Below are positions 27,575 to 35,597 of a stretch of DNA of 64,000 nucleotides, one piece after another; position 1 is the first letter of the stretch; each line of letters opens with the position of its first letter. Below the pieces are notes generated by a model, which was not told the origin of the DNA, searched no databases, and saw only the letters and a program-made list of their open reading frames with translations. The DNA lies in NCBI GenBank assembly GCA_026390135.1, contig JAPLGN010000054.1, positions 1 through 64,000 of the forward strand, read 5' to 3'. The stretch comes from Campylobacterales bacterium (GTDB lineage: Bacteria > Campylobacterota > Campylobacteria > Campylobacterales > Sulfurimonadaceae). The position numbers were made by a program, and so were the translations under genes.

Positions 27575-27735
27575 AAAATGAAATGGTGGCCAAAAGCCAA
27601 GAATCAAAACGTACACGGTGTATGGTTTATACGAGAGTGATGGGGTATCATCGCCCTGTTGAGAGTTTTAATATCGGGAAAAAACAAGAGCATAAAGAGC
27701 GAACGTATTTTAAAGAGTGTTTAAAAGCCAGCTAG
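27571..27735 (+). CDS. Separate glycyl-radical tail of the class III ribonucleotide reductase
   Basis: A 54-residue ORF starting ATG at 27571, overlapping the nrdD stop as ATGA, with a full AGGAGG four bases before the start. It contains RVMGYHRPVESFNIGKKQE (residues 22-40), the conserved glycyl-radical motif found at the C-terminus of NrdD in other bacteria; Gly25 would be the radical site. It therefore looks like the missing domain of the preceding gene, made as its own polypeptide and presumably docking onto NrdD to be activated by NrdG. A sequencing frameshift is possible but less likely, given the dedicated ribosome binding site and start codon. The residues before the motif are basic and polar. 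Confidence 0.85.
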   Translation: MKNEMVAKSQESKRTRCMVYTRVMGYHRPVESFNIGKKQEHKERTYFKECLKAS

Positions 27736-27761
27736 CGAGATATTATGTCCTATAGCACTCT

Positions 27762-27846
27762 GTCATTCCCGCGTAGGCGGGAATCCAGCTTAGCATTTTT
27801 GCGAAGGAAGAAGGAGGTGGATCCCCGGGTCAAGCCCGAGGATGAC
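27762..27846. repeat. Dispersed palindromic repeat, copy 1 (dRS3-like ends)
   Basis: An 85-base element. Its left 28 bases start GTCATTCCCGCG and fold as TTCCCGC-GTAG-GCGGGAA; its right 28 bases end GAGGATGAC and fold around CCCGGG-TCAA-GCCCG. Both ends recur in inverted order at 57997-58066. ATTCCC-N8-GGGAAT matches the form of the Neisseria dRS3 repeat, and similar sequences are scattered in many proteobacteria. It fills most of the gap before nrdG. Confidence 0.8.
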
Positions 27847-27851
27847 GAAAT

Positions 27852-28517
27852 ATGAAAGCACTCTACGACATCACCCCCTTTACTCTTCTCGATTTCCCTG
27901 ACACCCCTGCCGCTATTTTTTGGTTTTCGGGGTGCAATCTGCGATGCGTTTATTGCTACAATCCTGATATTGTGTTCGGTACTGCACATATAGACGAGGA
28001 AGAAGCACTTGCTTTTTTACGCCGTCGCCAAGGACTGCTGGAAGGCGTTGTACTGAGTGGCGGTGAATGCACAACCTATCCTCATCTTCTGGCTTTTTGC
28101 CGTTGTATAAAAACACTAGGCTATACCATCAAACTCGACACCAACGGTATGCGTCCCGATGTGATTGCGGCGTTAATCGATAATAAACTCATCGATTATA
28201 TTGCCTTGGACTACAAAGCCCCTGAATCCAAAATGGGTGAAATCTGCGGTAGCGGGAGCGAAAAACGTTTTTGGGAGAGTTTTAAAGTCATTCGTAAAAG
28301 TGGTATTAATTTTGAAATACGGACAACATTCCATCCAGAATTACTTAGCGAAGAGGATATTATTATTATGTCAAAAAAGTTAAAGAGCGAGGGATATAAT
28401 CGCGAATATTACGTACAGATTTTTCAAGGGGGGATGAAAACGATTGGCGACCTAGCCTCATCCAATCTTCCTATTGACTATGAGAAACTAGCCCCATATA
28501 TAACCCTACGATCTTAA
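27852..28517 (+). CDS. nrdG: Anaerobic ribonucleotide reductase activating enzyme NrdG
   Basis: A 221-residue radical SAM protein with the cluster motif C-x3-C-x2-C in SGCNLRCVYCYNP (about residues 28-36) and the SAM-binding LSGGECT segment. It makes the glycyl radical on class III ribonucleotide reductase, here presumably on the detached tail protein. The start has no good ribosome binding site: the sequence just before it is the end of the dispersed repeat, whose insertion may have separated nrdG from its original leader. Length and motif are also compatible with pyruvate formate-lyase activase-like proteins, but the neighbours decide. Confidence 0.9.
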   Translation: MKALYDITPFTLLDFPDTPAAIFWFSGCNLRCVYCYNPDIVFGTAHIDEEEALAFLRRRQGLLEGVVLSGGECTTYPHLLAFCRCIKTLGYTIKLDTNGMRPDVIAALIDNKLIDYIALDYKAPESKMGEICGSGSEKRFWESFKVIRKSGINFEIRTTFHPELLSEEDIIIMSKKLKSEGYNREYYVQIFQGGMKTIGDLASSNLPIDYEKLAPYITLRS

Positions 28518-28523
28518 CGCCTC

Positions 28524-28565
28524 TTGACCTGCATCAAAGTAATTTACTTCATAATCTTTTATAAT
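28524..28565 (+). promoter_or_regulatory. Crp/Fnr-type box and -10 before the small cytochrome c
   Basis: TTGAC-CTGC-ATCAA at 28524-28537 is followed by TATAAT at 28560-28565. Confidence 0.85.
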
Positions 28566-28593
28566 ACTCATATCTTTATCTAGGGGTTTAATT

Positions 28594-28893
28594 ATGAAAA
28601 AAAGTATTTTGGTATTCGTAGCCTTATTAGGGCTTGCTTCAGTTAGTGTAATGGCAGATGAAGGTGCAGATTTATATAAAAAATGTGCAGTTTGTCATGG
28701 AGCACAAGGTGAAAAAGCAGCTCTTGGCAAAAGCAAGATTATTAAAGATCTAGGCGTATCAGGTGTAATTACAGCGCTTAAAGGATACAAAGACGGAACT
28801 TACGGCGGTCCTTCAAAAGCAGTCATGAAAGGGCAAGCATCACCACTTACGGATGCTCAAATCTCTGCTATCGCCTCTTATATCGCTAAATAA
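28594..28893 (+). CDS. Small periplasmic class I cytochrome c (c553-like)
   Basis: A 99-residue monohaem cytochrome with a cleavable signal peptide (to about residue 21, SVMADE), haem site CAVCH at about residues 30-34, and an axial methionine in AVMKGQASPLTDAQ. The layout is that of soluble cytochrome c553/c5-type electron carriers. With its own Crp/Fnr-type promoter it is a good candidate for the carrier that gives electrons to NirS and NorC (inference). AGGGG precedes the ATG. Confidence 0.9.
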   Translation: MKKSILVFVALLGLASVSVMADEGADLYKKCAVCHGAQGEKAALGKSKIIKDLGVSGVITALKGYKDGTYGGPSKAVMKGQASPLTDAQISAIASYIAK

Positions 28894-28921
28894 TTTCTAC
28901 ACTCTGCCCTTTGGGGCATAG

Positions 28922-28990
28922 TAGACAGGCAGCATTACACGAACACGATCTCCTTAAATTTTTTGTTTATTACCGACTGCTGTCTGTCTA
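28922..28990. terminator. Inverted repeat between converging genes
   Basis: TAGACAGGCAGC (28922-28933) pairs with GCTGTCTGTCTA (28979-28990) with one G-U pair and a 45-base loop. A smaller hairpin TGCCC-TTTG-GGGCA lies just before it. It may act as a two-way transcription barrier; the loop is long for a simple terminator. Confidence 0.4.
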
Positions 28991-29683
28991 GTGTTCCTCT
29001 CGTACAACTCCATCCTCAACCCGTAAAATTCGATCAAACAACGGCAGCATTCTTTCATCATGGGTAACAACTACAATCGCCACATCCTGCTCCTGTGCCA
29101 GTTTACGCAACAGCTCCATAACCGATAGAGCCCGCTCGGAATCCAGTGCGGCAGTTGGTTCATCCGCTAAAATAATCTTTGGATTGTTAGCCAGTGAGCG
29201 AGCAATGGCGACACGTTGGCTTTGACCGCCAGAGAGCTGTGAAGGAAACTTATCAAGCTTATCCCCTACTCCTAAATACTCTAAGAGCTCCTGCGCGTGC
29301 TCAAGTGATTCTTTACTGCTCACTCGATTCATCAAAGGAATGAGCGTAACGTTGTCCTGAACATTTAAAAAAGGGATCAGGTTGTGGGATTGAAAGATAA
29401 ATCCGATATTTTCACGACGGATTTTGCGGGTGTCGTTAATATACCATTTTTGATCATATACGAGACTACCGTTGAGAGTGAGTTTACCACCGCTTGGTTC
29501 CGTGATGCATCCGATCATGGTAATTAGCGTCGTTTTACCTGAACCACTCGGGCCTAAAAGAGCAACAGTTTCTCCCGAAAAAATCTCAAATGTCGCTTCT
29601 TTAATCGCATGCACGGCACTTTCACCGCTTCCATAGGTTTTCGATATTTTTTCGACGGCAATAACTGAACGTTTCATATTCAT
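28988..29683 (-). CDS. ABC transporter ATP-binding protein (LolD/MacB type)
   Basis: A 231-residue ATPase with Walker A GPSGSGKT, signature LSGGQSQR and Walker B IILADEPTAALD, of the group that powers FtsX-fold permeases. It is the last gene of the four-gene TolC-HlyD-permease-ATPase unit read on the minus strand and overlaps the permease by four bases (ATGA). It drives MacB-like export or membrane extraction; the substrate is unknown. Confidence 0.9.
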   Translation of the reverse strand: MNMKRSVIAVEKISKTYGSGESAVHAIKEATFEIFSGETVALLGPSGSGKTTLITMIGCITEPSGGKLTLNGSLVYDQKWYINDTRKIRRENIGFIFQSHNLIPFLNVQDNVTLIPLMNRVSSKESLEHAQELLEYLGVGDKLDKFPSQLSGGQSQRVAIARSLANNPKIILADEPTAALDSERALSVMELLRKLAQEQDVAIVVVTHDERMLPLFDRILRVEDGVVREEH

Positions 29684-30816
29684 CCCCCTATCGCGCTTGA
29701 GGGGTCAACCTGTAGTGCTGAACGGACTCCAGAAAGAGAACCTAAGATACTGACAATGAGTATCACACCAAAAAGCTTAACGGCATCCATAGGGAAAAGG
29801 ATGACGGTTTTAGGAAATACGTTGTAAAGGGAGTGAGCAAAAATATTCCCTCCGATAAACGCCAAAATCCCAAGCAGCAAGGATTGCTGGACAATCATTT
29901 TTGTAATAATACTGTTGGGTGCTCCGATCAGTTTTAAAATAGCAATCTCTTTCATTTTTCCCATCGTCATCGTGTAAATAATGAGTGAAATGATGACCGA
30001 GGAGACGATCAGTAAAATCATTGTAAACATTCCAATCTGTTTAGCAGAACGCTCGATCATATTTTTGGTCAAAATATCCGATTGTTCTGCTTGAGTATAT
30101 ACCTGCTGATGCTTCCATCTCATTATCTCGTGGGCTATTCTTGAAACGTTTGCATCATCCCTCACCATCACGGCCAAGGCATTGACGGTAGAGGTGGAAC
30201 CGTTTGCACTCCCTCGTACTCGATCATTGCGTATTTGTTCATTGCTAAACAAAAATTGCAGTTCTTGTGCTTCATGAAGATCGAGATAGACCATCGGATC
30301 ACCGCCGGATGAAACCGCTTTATGCGTGCGTCCTACCACCGTATACGTCTCACGCCCGAGCGGAATTTTATCCCCGAGTTTAAATCCTGTTTTATCGTCA
30401 ACAATCATCTCGTTTTGAGGGATTTGAATGGCCCGTCCGTCGCTTATGCTAAAAGGCTTATAGTCGCTTAGTGCATCATATCCAAGGGCAAACACCCGTA
30501 TTGGTTTGCCGGCATGGGGAAGCTGAATGCTTTGAAATGTGAGCGGCTGAACCTCTTTTACCCCCTCAAAACCTCTGAGTGAATATTTGAGATCTTCGTG
30601 GAGGCGGGAGTTTTCAGCAAACGGCCCCAGAGTGTCTTTTTGGACTACCCACAATTGGGCAGCGATGTCGTTAGGAACAATCATCGCATCATGCACCATT
30701 CCCCGATAAATACCGATCATACTGAGCATCACACCAATGAGCATCCCAACACCCAACGCGGTAGTAATGAATTTTCCCAGTGAGTGGGCAATATCACGCT
30801 GTGCGAGATTAATCAT
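29680..30816 (-). CDS. FtsX/MacB-fold ABC transporter permease
   Basis: A 378-residue membrane protein: one N-terminal span (about residues 16-36), a large periplasmic domain, then three C-terminal spans (from about 265), the DevC/MacB-permease layout. The GAPNSIITKMIVQQSLLLG segment is typical for this family. Unlike MacB, the ATPase is a separate protein. It overlaps both neighbours by four bases, so the complex is probably made in fixed ratio. Confidence 0.88.
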   Translation of the reverse strand: MINLAQRDIAHSLGKFITTALGVGMLIGVMLSMIGIYRGMVHDAMIVPNDIAAQLWVVQKDTLGPFAENSRLHEDLKYSLRGFEGVKEVQPLTFQSIQLPHAGKPIRVFALGYDALSDYKPFSISDGRAIQIPQNEMIVDDKTGFKLGDKIPLGRETYTVVGRTHKAVSSGGDPMVYLDLHEAQELQFLFSNEQIRNDRVRGSANGSTSTVNALAVMVRDDANVSRIAHEIMRWKHQQVYTQAEQSDILTKNMIERSAKQIGMFTMILLIVSSVIISLIIYTMTMGKMKEIAILKLIGAPNSIITKMIVQQSLLLGILAFIGGNIFAHSLYNVFPKTVILFPMDAVKLFGVILIVSILGSLSGVRSALQVDPSSAIGG

Positions 30817-31748
30817 AAATGAGCATCACTTTTGGTTGAAAGTGTAATATTTGCTTCAGCTTGCTCGCCTATATGGACGAATTTTGGTCCGTTTAGAAGC
30901 CGTATATAAACGACTCTCTCTTCGGTGATACGATCACTCTCAACAGCGATTCGAGCAACTTCACCTGAAAATTGTTGCTCACTCAATGAGCGCAGGGTGA
31001 CGGTTGCTTTTTGACCGACGCTTAACGCTCCGCTTTGACGCTCATCGATGTAGACTTTCACCCACAACGTTTTAGGATTGGCAATATGAAAAACCGCAAT
31101 TCCAGACCCAACGGTGCTTCCCACTTCGGCATTTCGCGAAATAACGATTCCGTCAAAAGGTGAGCGCAAGGTCAGATCATCGATTTTTGCACTTTGCGCT
31201 GCGAGAGCTGCTTCGGATTTTTCGATGTCGTGAGCCGAAAGCGTGAGGTTTTCTTTGGCACTCTTTAGCTGTGCGTTTGCACTGCGTGCATTGGCTTGAG
31301 CTGCATCAAATTCAGCCTGAGTCACAAAGCCTCCTTTAAGCAGCGTTGTGTAGCGCGTTAAAGTTGCGTCAGAAAGAGTTTTTTTTGCTTCTAAATCTTC
31401 CATTATTGCTTTTGATGCAGCCAGTTGCGAGCGGCTTTTTGCAAGTGCGGCATTGCTTTCTTGGATATTTCCGCGCAATTCTGAGATCTCCATTTTTGCC
31501 AATACTTGGTTGGCTTTGATCAGATCTCCCTCATCAGCGAATAACTCCTGAAGCTTGGACGTAGTTTTGGGGGCAAGTACCACTATCTCTTTGGCCTCAA
31601 TCGTCCCTACCCCGCTGACAGACATTGTCTTGGGCGCTTTATTAACCATCATATCGGGCATTTTTTGTGTTGAGAGCTTTACGTACACTATGACAGCTGC
31701 AATCGTAAAAGCAACTAAACCTATCCAAATATATTTATTTTTTATCAT
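30813..31748 (-). CDS. HlyD-type periplasmic adaptor protein
   Basis: A 311-residue membrane fusion protein with an N-terminal anchor (YIWIGLVAFTIAAVIVYV), a lipoyl-like domain split around a coiled-coil hairpin (residues about 70-190, alanine-rich heptads) and a beta-barrel domain (IDDLTLRSPFDGIVISRN). It links the inner-membrane ABC permease to the TolC channel. The ATG at 31748 lies 8 bases after AAGG and is preferred to the ATG at 31754; both overlap the end of the TolC gene. Confidence 0.88.
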   Translation of the reverse strand: MIKNKYIWIGLVAFTIAAVIVYVKLSTQKMPDMMVNKAPKTMSVSGVGTIEAKEIVVLAPKTTSKLQELFADEGDLIKANQVLAKMEISELRGNIQESNAALAKSRSQLAASKAIMEDLEAKKTLSDATLTRYTTLLKGGFVTQAEFDAAQANARSANAQLKSAKENLTLSAHDIEKSEAALAAQSAKIDDLTLRSPFDGIVISRNAEVGSTVGSGIAVFHIANPKTLWVKVYIDERQSGALSVGQKATVTLRSLSEQQFSGEVARIAVESDRITEERVVYIRLLNGPKFVHIGEQAEANITLSTKSDAHL

Positions 31749-33012
31749 TGCCATCGCCTTGATTGAGTAGTTTTTTCACGTGGGCATACGCGCTTATTTT
31801 TTGATATTTTGCTTGAGCTAAATCGGATTTTGCATTTTCTAATGTACTTTGAGATTCCAATACATCGACATAAGTTGCCAATCCTTGAGCATATCTGCCT
31901 CCAATAAGATGCAATGATTTTAGGGTAGCTTCGATGACACTCTCTTTGGATTTTATCGACTCATCGGTGCGCTTAAAATCACGATACGCCCCATACACTT
32001 CTTGCCACAATTGACGCTCGGTATTTTCAAACTCTTTTTGGGCTATCGTATAGGCAATACGGCTTTTTTGTGCTTCTGCGGAGAGTTTCCCACCATCATA
32101 CAACGGTATCGTCCCCATAACTCCTGCTTGATAGCTGTCATACGCCGAGAGTGAGTCATCATAGCCATACGAGCCTACGAGTGCCACATTTCCGTATTTT
32201 TCATGACTCGCCGCATCCGATAAATCTTTGGCAGAATGGATGGAAGAACGTAAAGCTTTTAGCTGAGGATTATTGTCGCGCAATTCTTGACGTAGAGTTT
32301 CCAAAGAGATATTTTGCAGAGATAGTGTTTCACAACGCTGATCTAAACTGGATTGATTTACACTCACAGGATCATCACTTCCGATCAAAATTCCAAGCGA
32401 TAAAGCTGCCTTGTCGTATTCAATCTTTGCTCGGACAACACGATCTTGCGATTCTAACAAAGATGCCTTGAACCGCAATTCATCGGCCTCAGTTTTTAGC
32501 CCGCTCTTACGCATATTTAGTGATTGTTTATATTCGCTCTCATAAAATTTCACCGAAGCATCTGCAGTATCAATCAATGAAGCTGTAACTGCAACACCAT
32601 AATACGTATTCCAAACTTTCTCGACAAGTTCATTTTGAGTCAATTTTTTTGTCGAATCCGCACCCTCTTGTGAATGCAAAGCAGAAGTATATCGATCACG
32701 TGAACGTCCAAAATCCCACAATGCATAGGATCCGCTAATGTCACCATGAAAACTATTACTTTGTTTCGTAGAAAAAGTTCCATTGATGGGAATAACAAAG
32801 GTTTTGGTTGGGAAATAGTTAGCATTTGCGTCGATACGAGGATACAGCGCTGAATCGGCGCCCTTGGCAGTTTCCATAGAACTCTCGTATTGCAAAGAAG
32901 CAATTTGCCCATCAGGGTGTGATTTTAGAGTTTTATTAATCGCCTCCTCAAGCGTTAAGGCACTTGCATTCATGCTGAGTAAAAAAAAGAAAAAAGTAGT
33001 GCTTAATCTCAT
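31735..33012 (-). CDS. TolC-family outer-membrane efflux protein
   Basis: A 425-residue outer-membrane factor with a signal peptide (FFFFLLSMNASA) and two repeated helical halves characteristic of TolC (LEEAINKTLKSHP at the start; QNELVEKVWNTYYGV; EFENTERQLWQEVYGAY). It forms the exit duct for the tripartite pump encoded downstream. The start at 33012 follows GAGGA; the ATG at 33024 would leave only about ten leader bases after the predicted transcript start. Promoter is a Crp/Fnr-type box. Confidence 0.88.
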   Translation of the reverse strand: MRLSTTFFFFLLSMNASALTLEEAINKTLKSHPDGQIASLQYESSMETAKGADSALYPRIDANANYFPTKTFVIPINGTFSTKQSNSFHGDISGSYALWDFGRSRDRYTSALHSQEGADSTKKLTQNELVEKVWNTYYGVAVTASLIDTADASVKFYESEYKQSLNMRKSGLKTEADELRFKASLLESQDRVVRAKIEYDKAALSLGILIGSDDPVSVNQSSLDQRCETLSLQNISLETLRQELRDNNPQLKALRSSIHSAKDLSDAASHEKYGNVALVGSYGYDDSLSAYDSYQAGVMGTIPLYDGGKLSAEAQKSRIAYTIAQKEFENTERQLWQEVYGAYRDFKRTDESIKSKESVIEATLKSLHLIGGRYAQGLATYVDVLESQSTLENAKSDLAQAKYQKISAYAHVKKLLNQGDGNDKK

Positions 33013-33040
33013 ACAATTCCTCATTTTGGTAATTATGTCA

Positions 33041-33082
33041 ATTGTATCACAAAAATATTCATCTATGATTGATCGCAGTCAA
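33041..33082 (-). promoter_or_regulatory. Crp/Fnr-type box and -10 of the efflux operon
   Basis: On the minus strand TTGAC-TGCG-ATCAA (33082 to 33069) is followed by TACAAT (33046 to 33041), with exactly the same spacing as the respiratory promoters. Confidence 0.78.
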
Positions 33083-33266
33083 TCCATTTCCTCTCACATT
33101 GCTGTGAGAATTTTTACAATTGAAACTTTCTCTTTTGAAATCGCCTGCCATTATATGAAGTCTTCTTTAAAAATCTTTTGATATAACGTAAAAGAAATGT
33201 TTTTCGTATACACTTTTCATCTAACACCGTATGATTTTTTGATTCAAAAATATATTACATCAAAAA

Positions 33267-33809
33267 TCATAGTCTGTGCGGAATTCTGTCACTCAGTGCC
33301 TTGGCAATATATTTGCTAATCTCTTTATCAAATGCATAGCTATGCGATATGCCCCACACTTGTATGGTTGCAGATCCTCTAATATAGAGTGGTTGCTTGG
33401 ATGCAAGTATTTTTTCGATTCGTCCGATAGAGATTTTGGAAGGTTCAACAAGGAGGGTGATCGGAATGTTTTGTTCGCTATTACTAGCAATCACCATTGG
33501 CTTCTTACCATCTAGAATCACTTCTCCGTGTGCAAACTCTTCCTCCTGACTATCCACAAGGGTATAACTAAGAGAATGCAGAGTAATGTCATTCATCCAA
33601 TGATTGATAATCTTTACATCACTTCCCAAACGTATACCGTTGCTTGAGGTGCGTAACCCTATCACAGAAAGTATTTCCAGTGCAATATCTGCTTTTGAAC
33701 TCTCAAGCCGTATATTTCCTTGCGGTTCAATGATAATGTCTTTTCCCATTTTTGGTGCGCATCCGACAAGAATAAAGATAAGAGGTATTAAAAGATATAT
33801 TTTTTTCAT
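33267..33809 (-). CDS. Lipoprotein with LEA14/WHy-like domain
   Basis: A 180-residue protein with a lipoprotein signal (LIPLIFILVGC, lipidated Cys about residue 17). The mature part has beta-rich segments like those of water-stress/LEA14 (WHy) proteins: a pattern of GSDVKIINHWMNDITLHSLSY, a mid VILDGKKPMVI turn and ITLLVEPSKI. Such lipoproteins are cell-envelope proteins of unclear role. It stands alone on the minus strand, with a gene-free stretch of about 490 bases on its upstream side. Confidence 0.65.
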   Translation of the reverse strand: MKKIYLLIPLIFILVGCAPKMGKDIIIEPQGNIRLESSKADIALEILSVIGLRTSSNGIRLGSDVKIINHWMNDITLHSLSYTLVDSQEEEFAHGEVILDGKKPMVIASNSEQNIPITLLVEPSKISIGRIEKILASKQPLYIRGSATIQVWGISHSYAFDKEISKYIAKALSDRIPHRL

Positions 33810-33930
33810 GTTGCATTCACTTTGATAATTTTAACTTTACGAGATTTTAACAAAAGTCTGTACGCGTCATGATTAAATAGATGAATGCTCATACCTGTCT
33901 TCATATTTTATTCGTTGAGCATAATCATAG

Positions 33931-34098
33931 TTGACAATAAGACACTCAATGTTGTATAATTGCATCAACAAAAGGTATTATTTAATACTCTTGCATTTTT
34001 GTCCGCAATTATATTGTTCTAGTAGATACATTCATTGAGATATTATTTTCTAAAAAAGATTTATTGTGTTGTTCGTAGGGGTATTCTACTTTTTTTCT
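33931..34098 (+). ncRNA. Candidate small RNA with consensus promoter
   Basis: The stretch 33810-34300 has no credible protein gene. It contains an exact TTGACA (33931-33936) and exact TATAAT (33955-33960) with an 18-base spacer. Transcription would start near 33967 and could end at a run of eight T's (34090-34097) preceded by a weak GTAG/CTAC hairpin (34075-34089). The roughly 130-base product can form hairpins GTATT/AATAC and TTGC/GCAA. I cannot match it to a known RNA family. Confidence 0.4.
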
Positions 34099-34300
34099 GT
34101 GAACGTGACAGGATATAGGTAGATTACGCCCTAATAAATCTTTTCCCTCATCTTTGTGACAGCATCAGTTAACCTTCACACTTTGCAGTATACGATGAAA
34201 AAAACAGATTCGTCCCCCGTGTCGTCCCCAAATGGAAAAATAACAAGATTTAGAATTGTAAACAAAGGCTTGAAGTTGCGGTGATTGTGAGGCTTGAAGG

Positions 34301-34376
34301 TGGTGGGTCTTGCAGGATTTGAACCTGCGACAACTCCGTTATGAGCGGAGGGCTCTAACCACTGAACTAAAGACCC
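34301..34376 (-). tRNA. tRNA with CAT anticodon (tRNA-Ile2 or elongator tRNA-Met)
   Basis: A full 76-base cloverleaf with encoded CCA: acceptor GGGTCTT/AAGACCC, D stem GTTC/GAGC, anticodon stem CTCCG/CGGAG with loop CTCATAA, T stem GCAGG/CCTGC. Anticodon CAT is used by elongator Met and by the lysidine-modified Ile2; the body resembles Ile2 more, and it is not the initiator since position 1 pairs. It lies downstream of rodA on the same strand. Confidence 0.93.
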
Positions 34377-34409
34377 GATTTGTGGAGCGCAATTATAAAC
34401 ACTCTTAGA

Positions 34410-35519
34410 TTAGATAAAGCTTTTTTTACCAACATTATCGTACATATAACGAAAACGGTATGCTAAGAGGTTCTCCATTATGGCAAATAACACCATAAAG
34501 TTTACAAAACTGCTTCCTCCATAACTAAACATCGGTAATGGAACTCCTACTACTGGGGCAAGTCCCATCGTCATGGCGATATTAATACTCATATAGATAA
34601 AAATAAGCAGTGATAGTCCACCAGAGACCACCTTGGTATAATAATCAGCTGACCACGAGGAGATCATCAATAACTGGATAATCAAAGCAGCGTACAAAGA
34701 GATCAATACAAATGCCCCAAAAAATCCAAAACGCTCAACAACGTAAGCGAAGATAAAATCACTTGATGCGATAGGGAGAAATTTCATCTGTGTTTGGGTA
34801 GCGTCATCCTTTTCTTTACCAAAAAATCCGCCTGAACCAATCGCGATAATCGACTGCTCGACGTGATAGCTAGGCTTTTCACCGACAAAATCCGTCAAAC
34901 GCTGTTTTTGATAATCGTGCAATTGAGTGTAAATTAATGGAAGAGATACAATAAAGACGACCCCAAGTCCAAGCCAAATTTTCCAATGGACACCAACGAT
35001 AAATAAAATTCCAAAACCAAGCAATGCCAATACTGTCGCCGTCCCCAAATCAGGCTCTTTTGCAATCAGTAAAAAAGGTAAAAGTATGAAAAATGAGAGT
35101 TTTAAAAATGCTTTAAGTCCATATCCCTCTCTCGGTGGTGGATTACGGCTGATGAGATATGCCAGCATAAGGACAAATGCGGGCTTGAGAAGTTCTGAGG
35201 GTTGAAGAGTAAAATGTACAAACGGTATCTCAATCCATCGTTTTGCCCCTAACCGTGCATGCCCCACGAACTCAACGGCAACGAGTAAAAGGATACTGCT
35301 CCAATAAAATATAGGAATCATCCAAAACATCCGCCGAATCGGTAATAAGAAAAGGGTAATAAAGACACCGATACCAATACTGACGTACGTTAAATGTTTT
35401 TGTCCCAGTACCGGATGAATCTCATAAATCAACCAACCTGATAAAAAAACAATAGGAATCAATAACGCAACGGTTACATAGTCAAAATGTGCTAGAATTC
35501 GCCGATCAATATTAAGCAA
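34410..35519 (-). CDS. rodA: Rod-shape SEDS glycosyltransferase RodA
   Basis: A 369-residue polytopic membrane protein of the SEDS (FtsW/RodA/SpoVE) family, with about ten spans and family motifs KEPDLGTA, a large extracellular loop, and GLAPVVGVPLPMFSYGGSS near the end. SEDS proteins polymerise lipid II into peptidoglycan; RodA acts in cell elongation with PBP2 and MreB. The overall length and absence of an FtsW-type N-terminal extension favour RodA over FtsW. It is divergent from the rluD-type gene. Confidence 0.92.
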   Translation of the reverse strand: MLNIDRRILAHFDYVTVALLIPIVFLSGWLIYEIHPVLGQKHLTYVSIGIGVFITLFLLPIRRMFWMIPIFYWSSILLLVAVEFVGHARLGAKRWIEIPFVHFTLQPSELLKPAFVLMLAYLISRNPPPREGYGLKAFLKLSFFILLPFLLIAKEPDLGTATVLALLGFGILFIVGVHWKIWLGLGVVFIVSLPLIYTQLHDYQKQRLTDFVGEKPSYHVEQSIIAIGSGGFFGKEKDDATQTQMKFLPIASSDFIFAYVVERFGFFGAFVLISLYAALIIQLLMISSWSADYYTKVVSGGLSLLIFIYMSINIAMTMGLAPVVGVPLPMFSYGGSSFVNFMVLFAIMENLLAYRFRYMYDNVGKKSFI

Positions 35520-35597
35520 TTGAATTGTCTCATTTATTATTAAATTTTTTGTTCACTTGAATTGTAGCATAACCCAACTATTCCACCAAGGAGATCG

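Noticed and set aside
27560..27580. Simple frameshift error as explanation of the nrdD break
   Set aside because: Not excluded, but the second ORF has its own AGGAGG, correct spacing and ATG, and the break falls exactly between domains, so a genuine split is preferred.
34195..34284. Short ORF of 29 codons before the tRNA
   Set aside because: No ribosome site, no recognisable motif and low complexity at its start; not listed as a gene.
34100..34376. Possible integration site at the tRNA
   Set aside because: No integrase, no repeat of the tRNA 3' end and no block of foreign genes were seen next to it.
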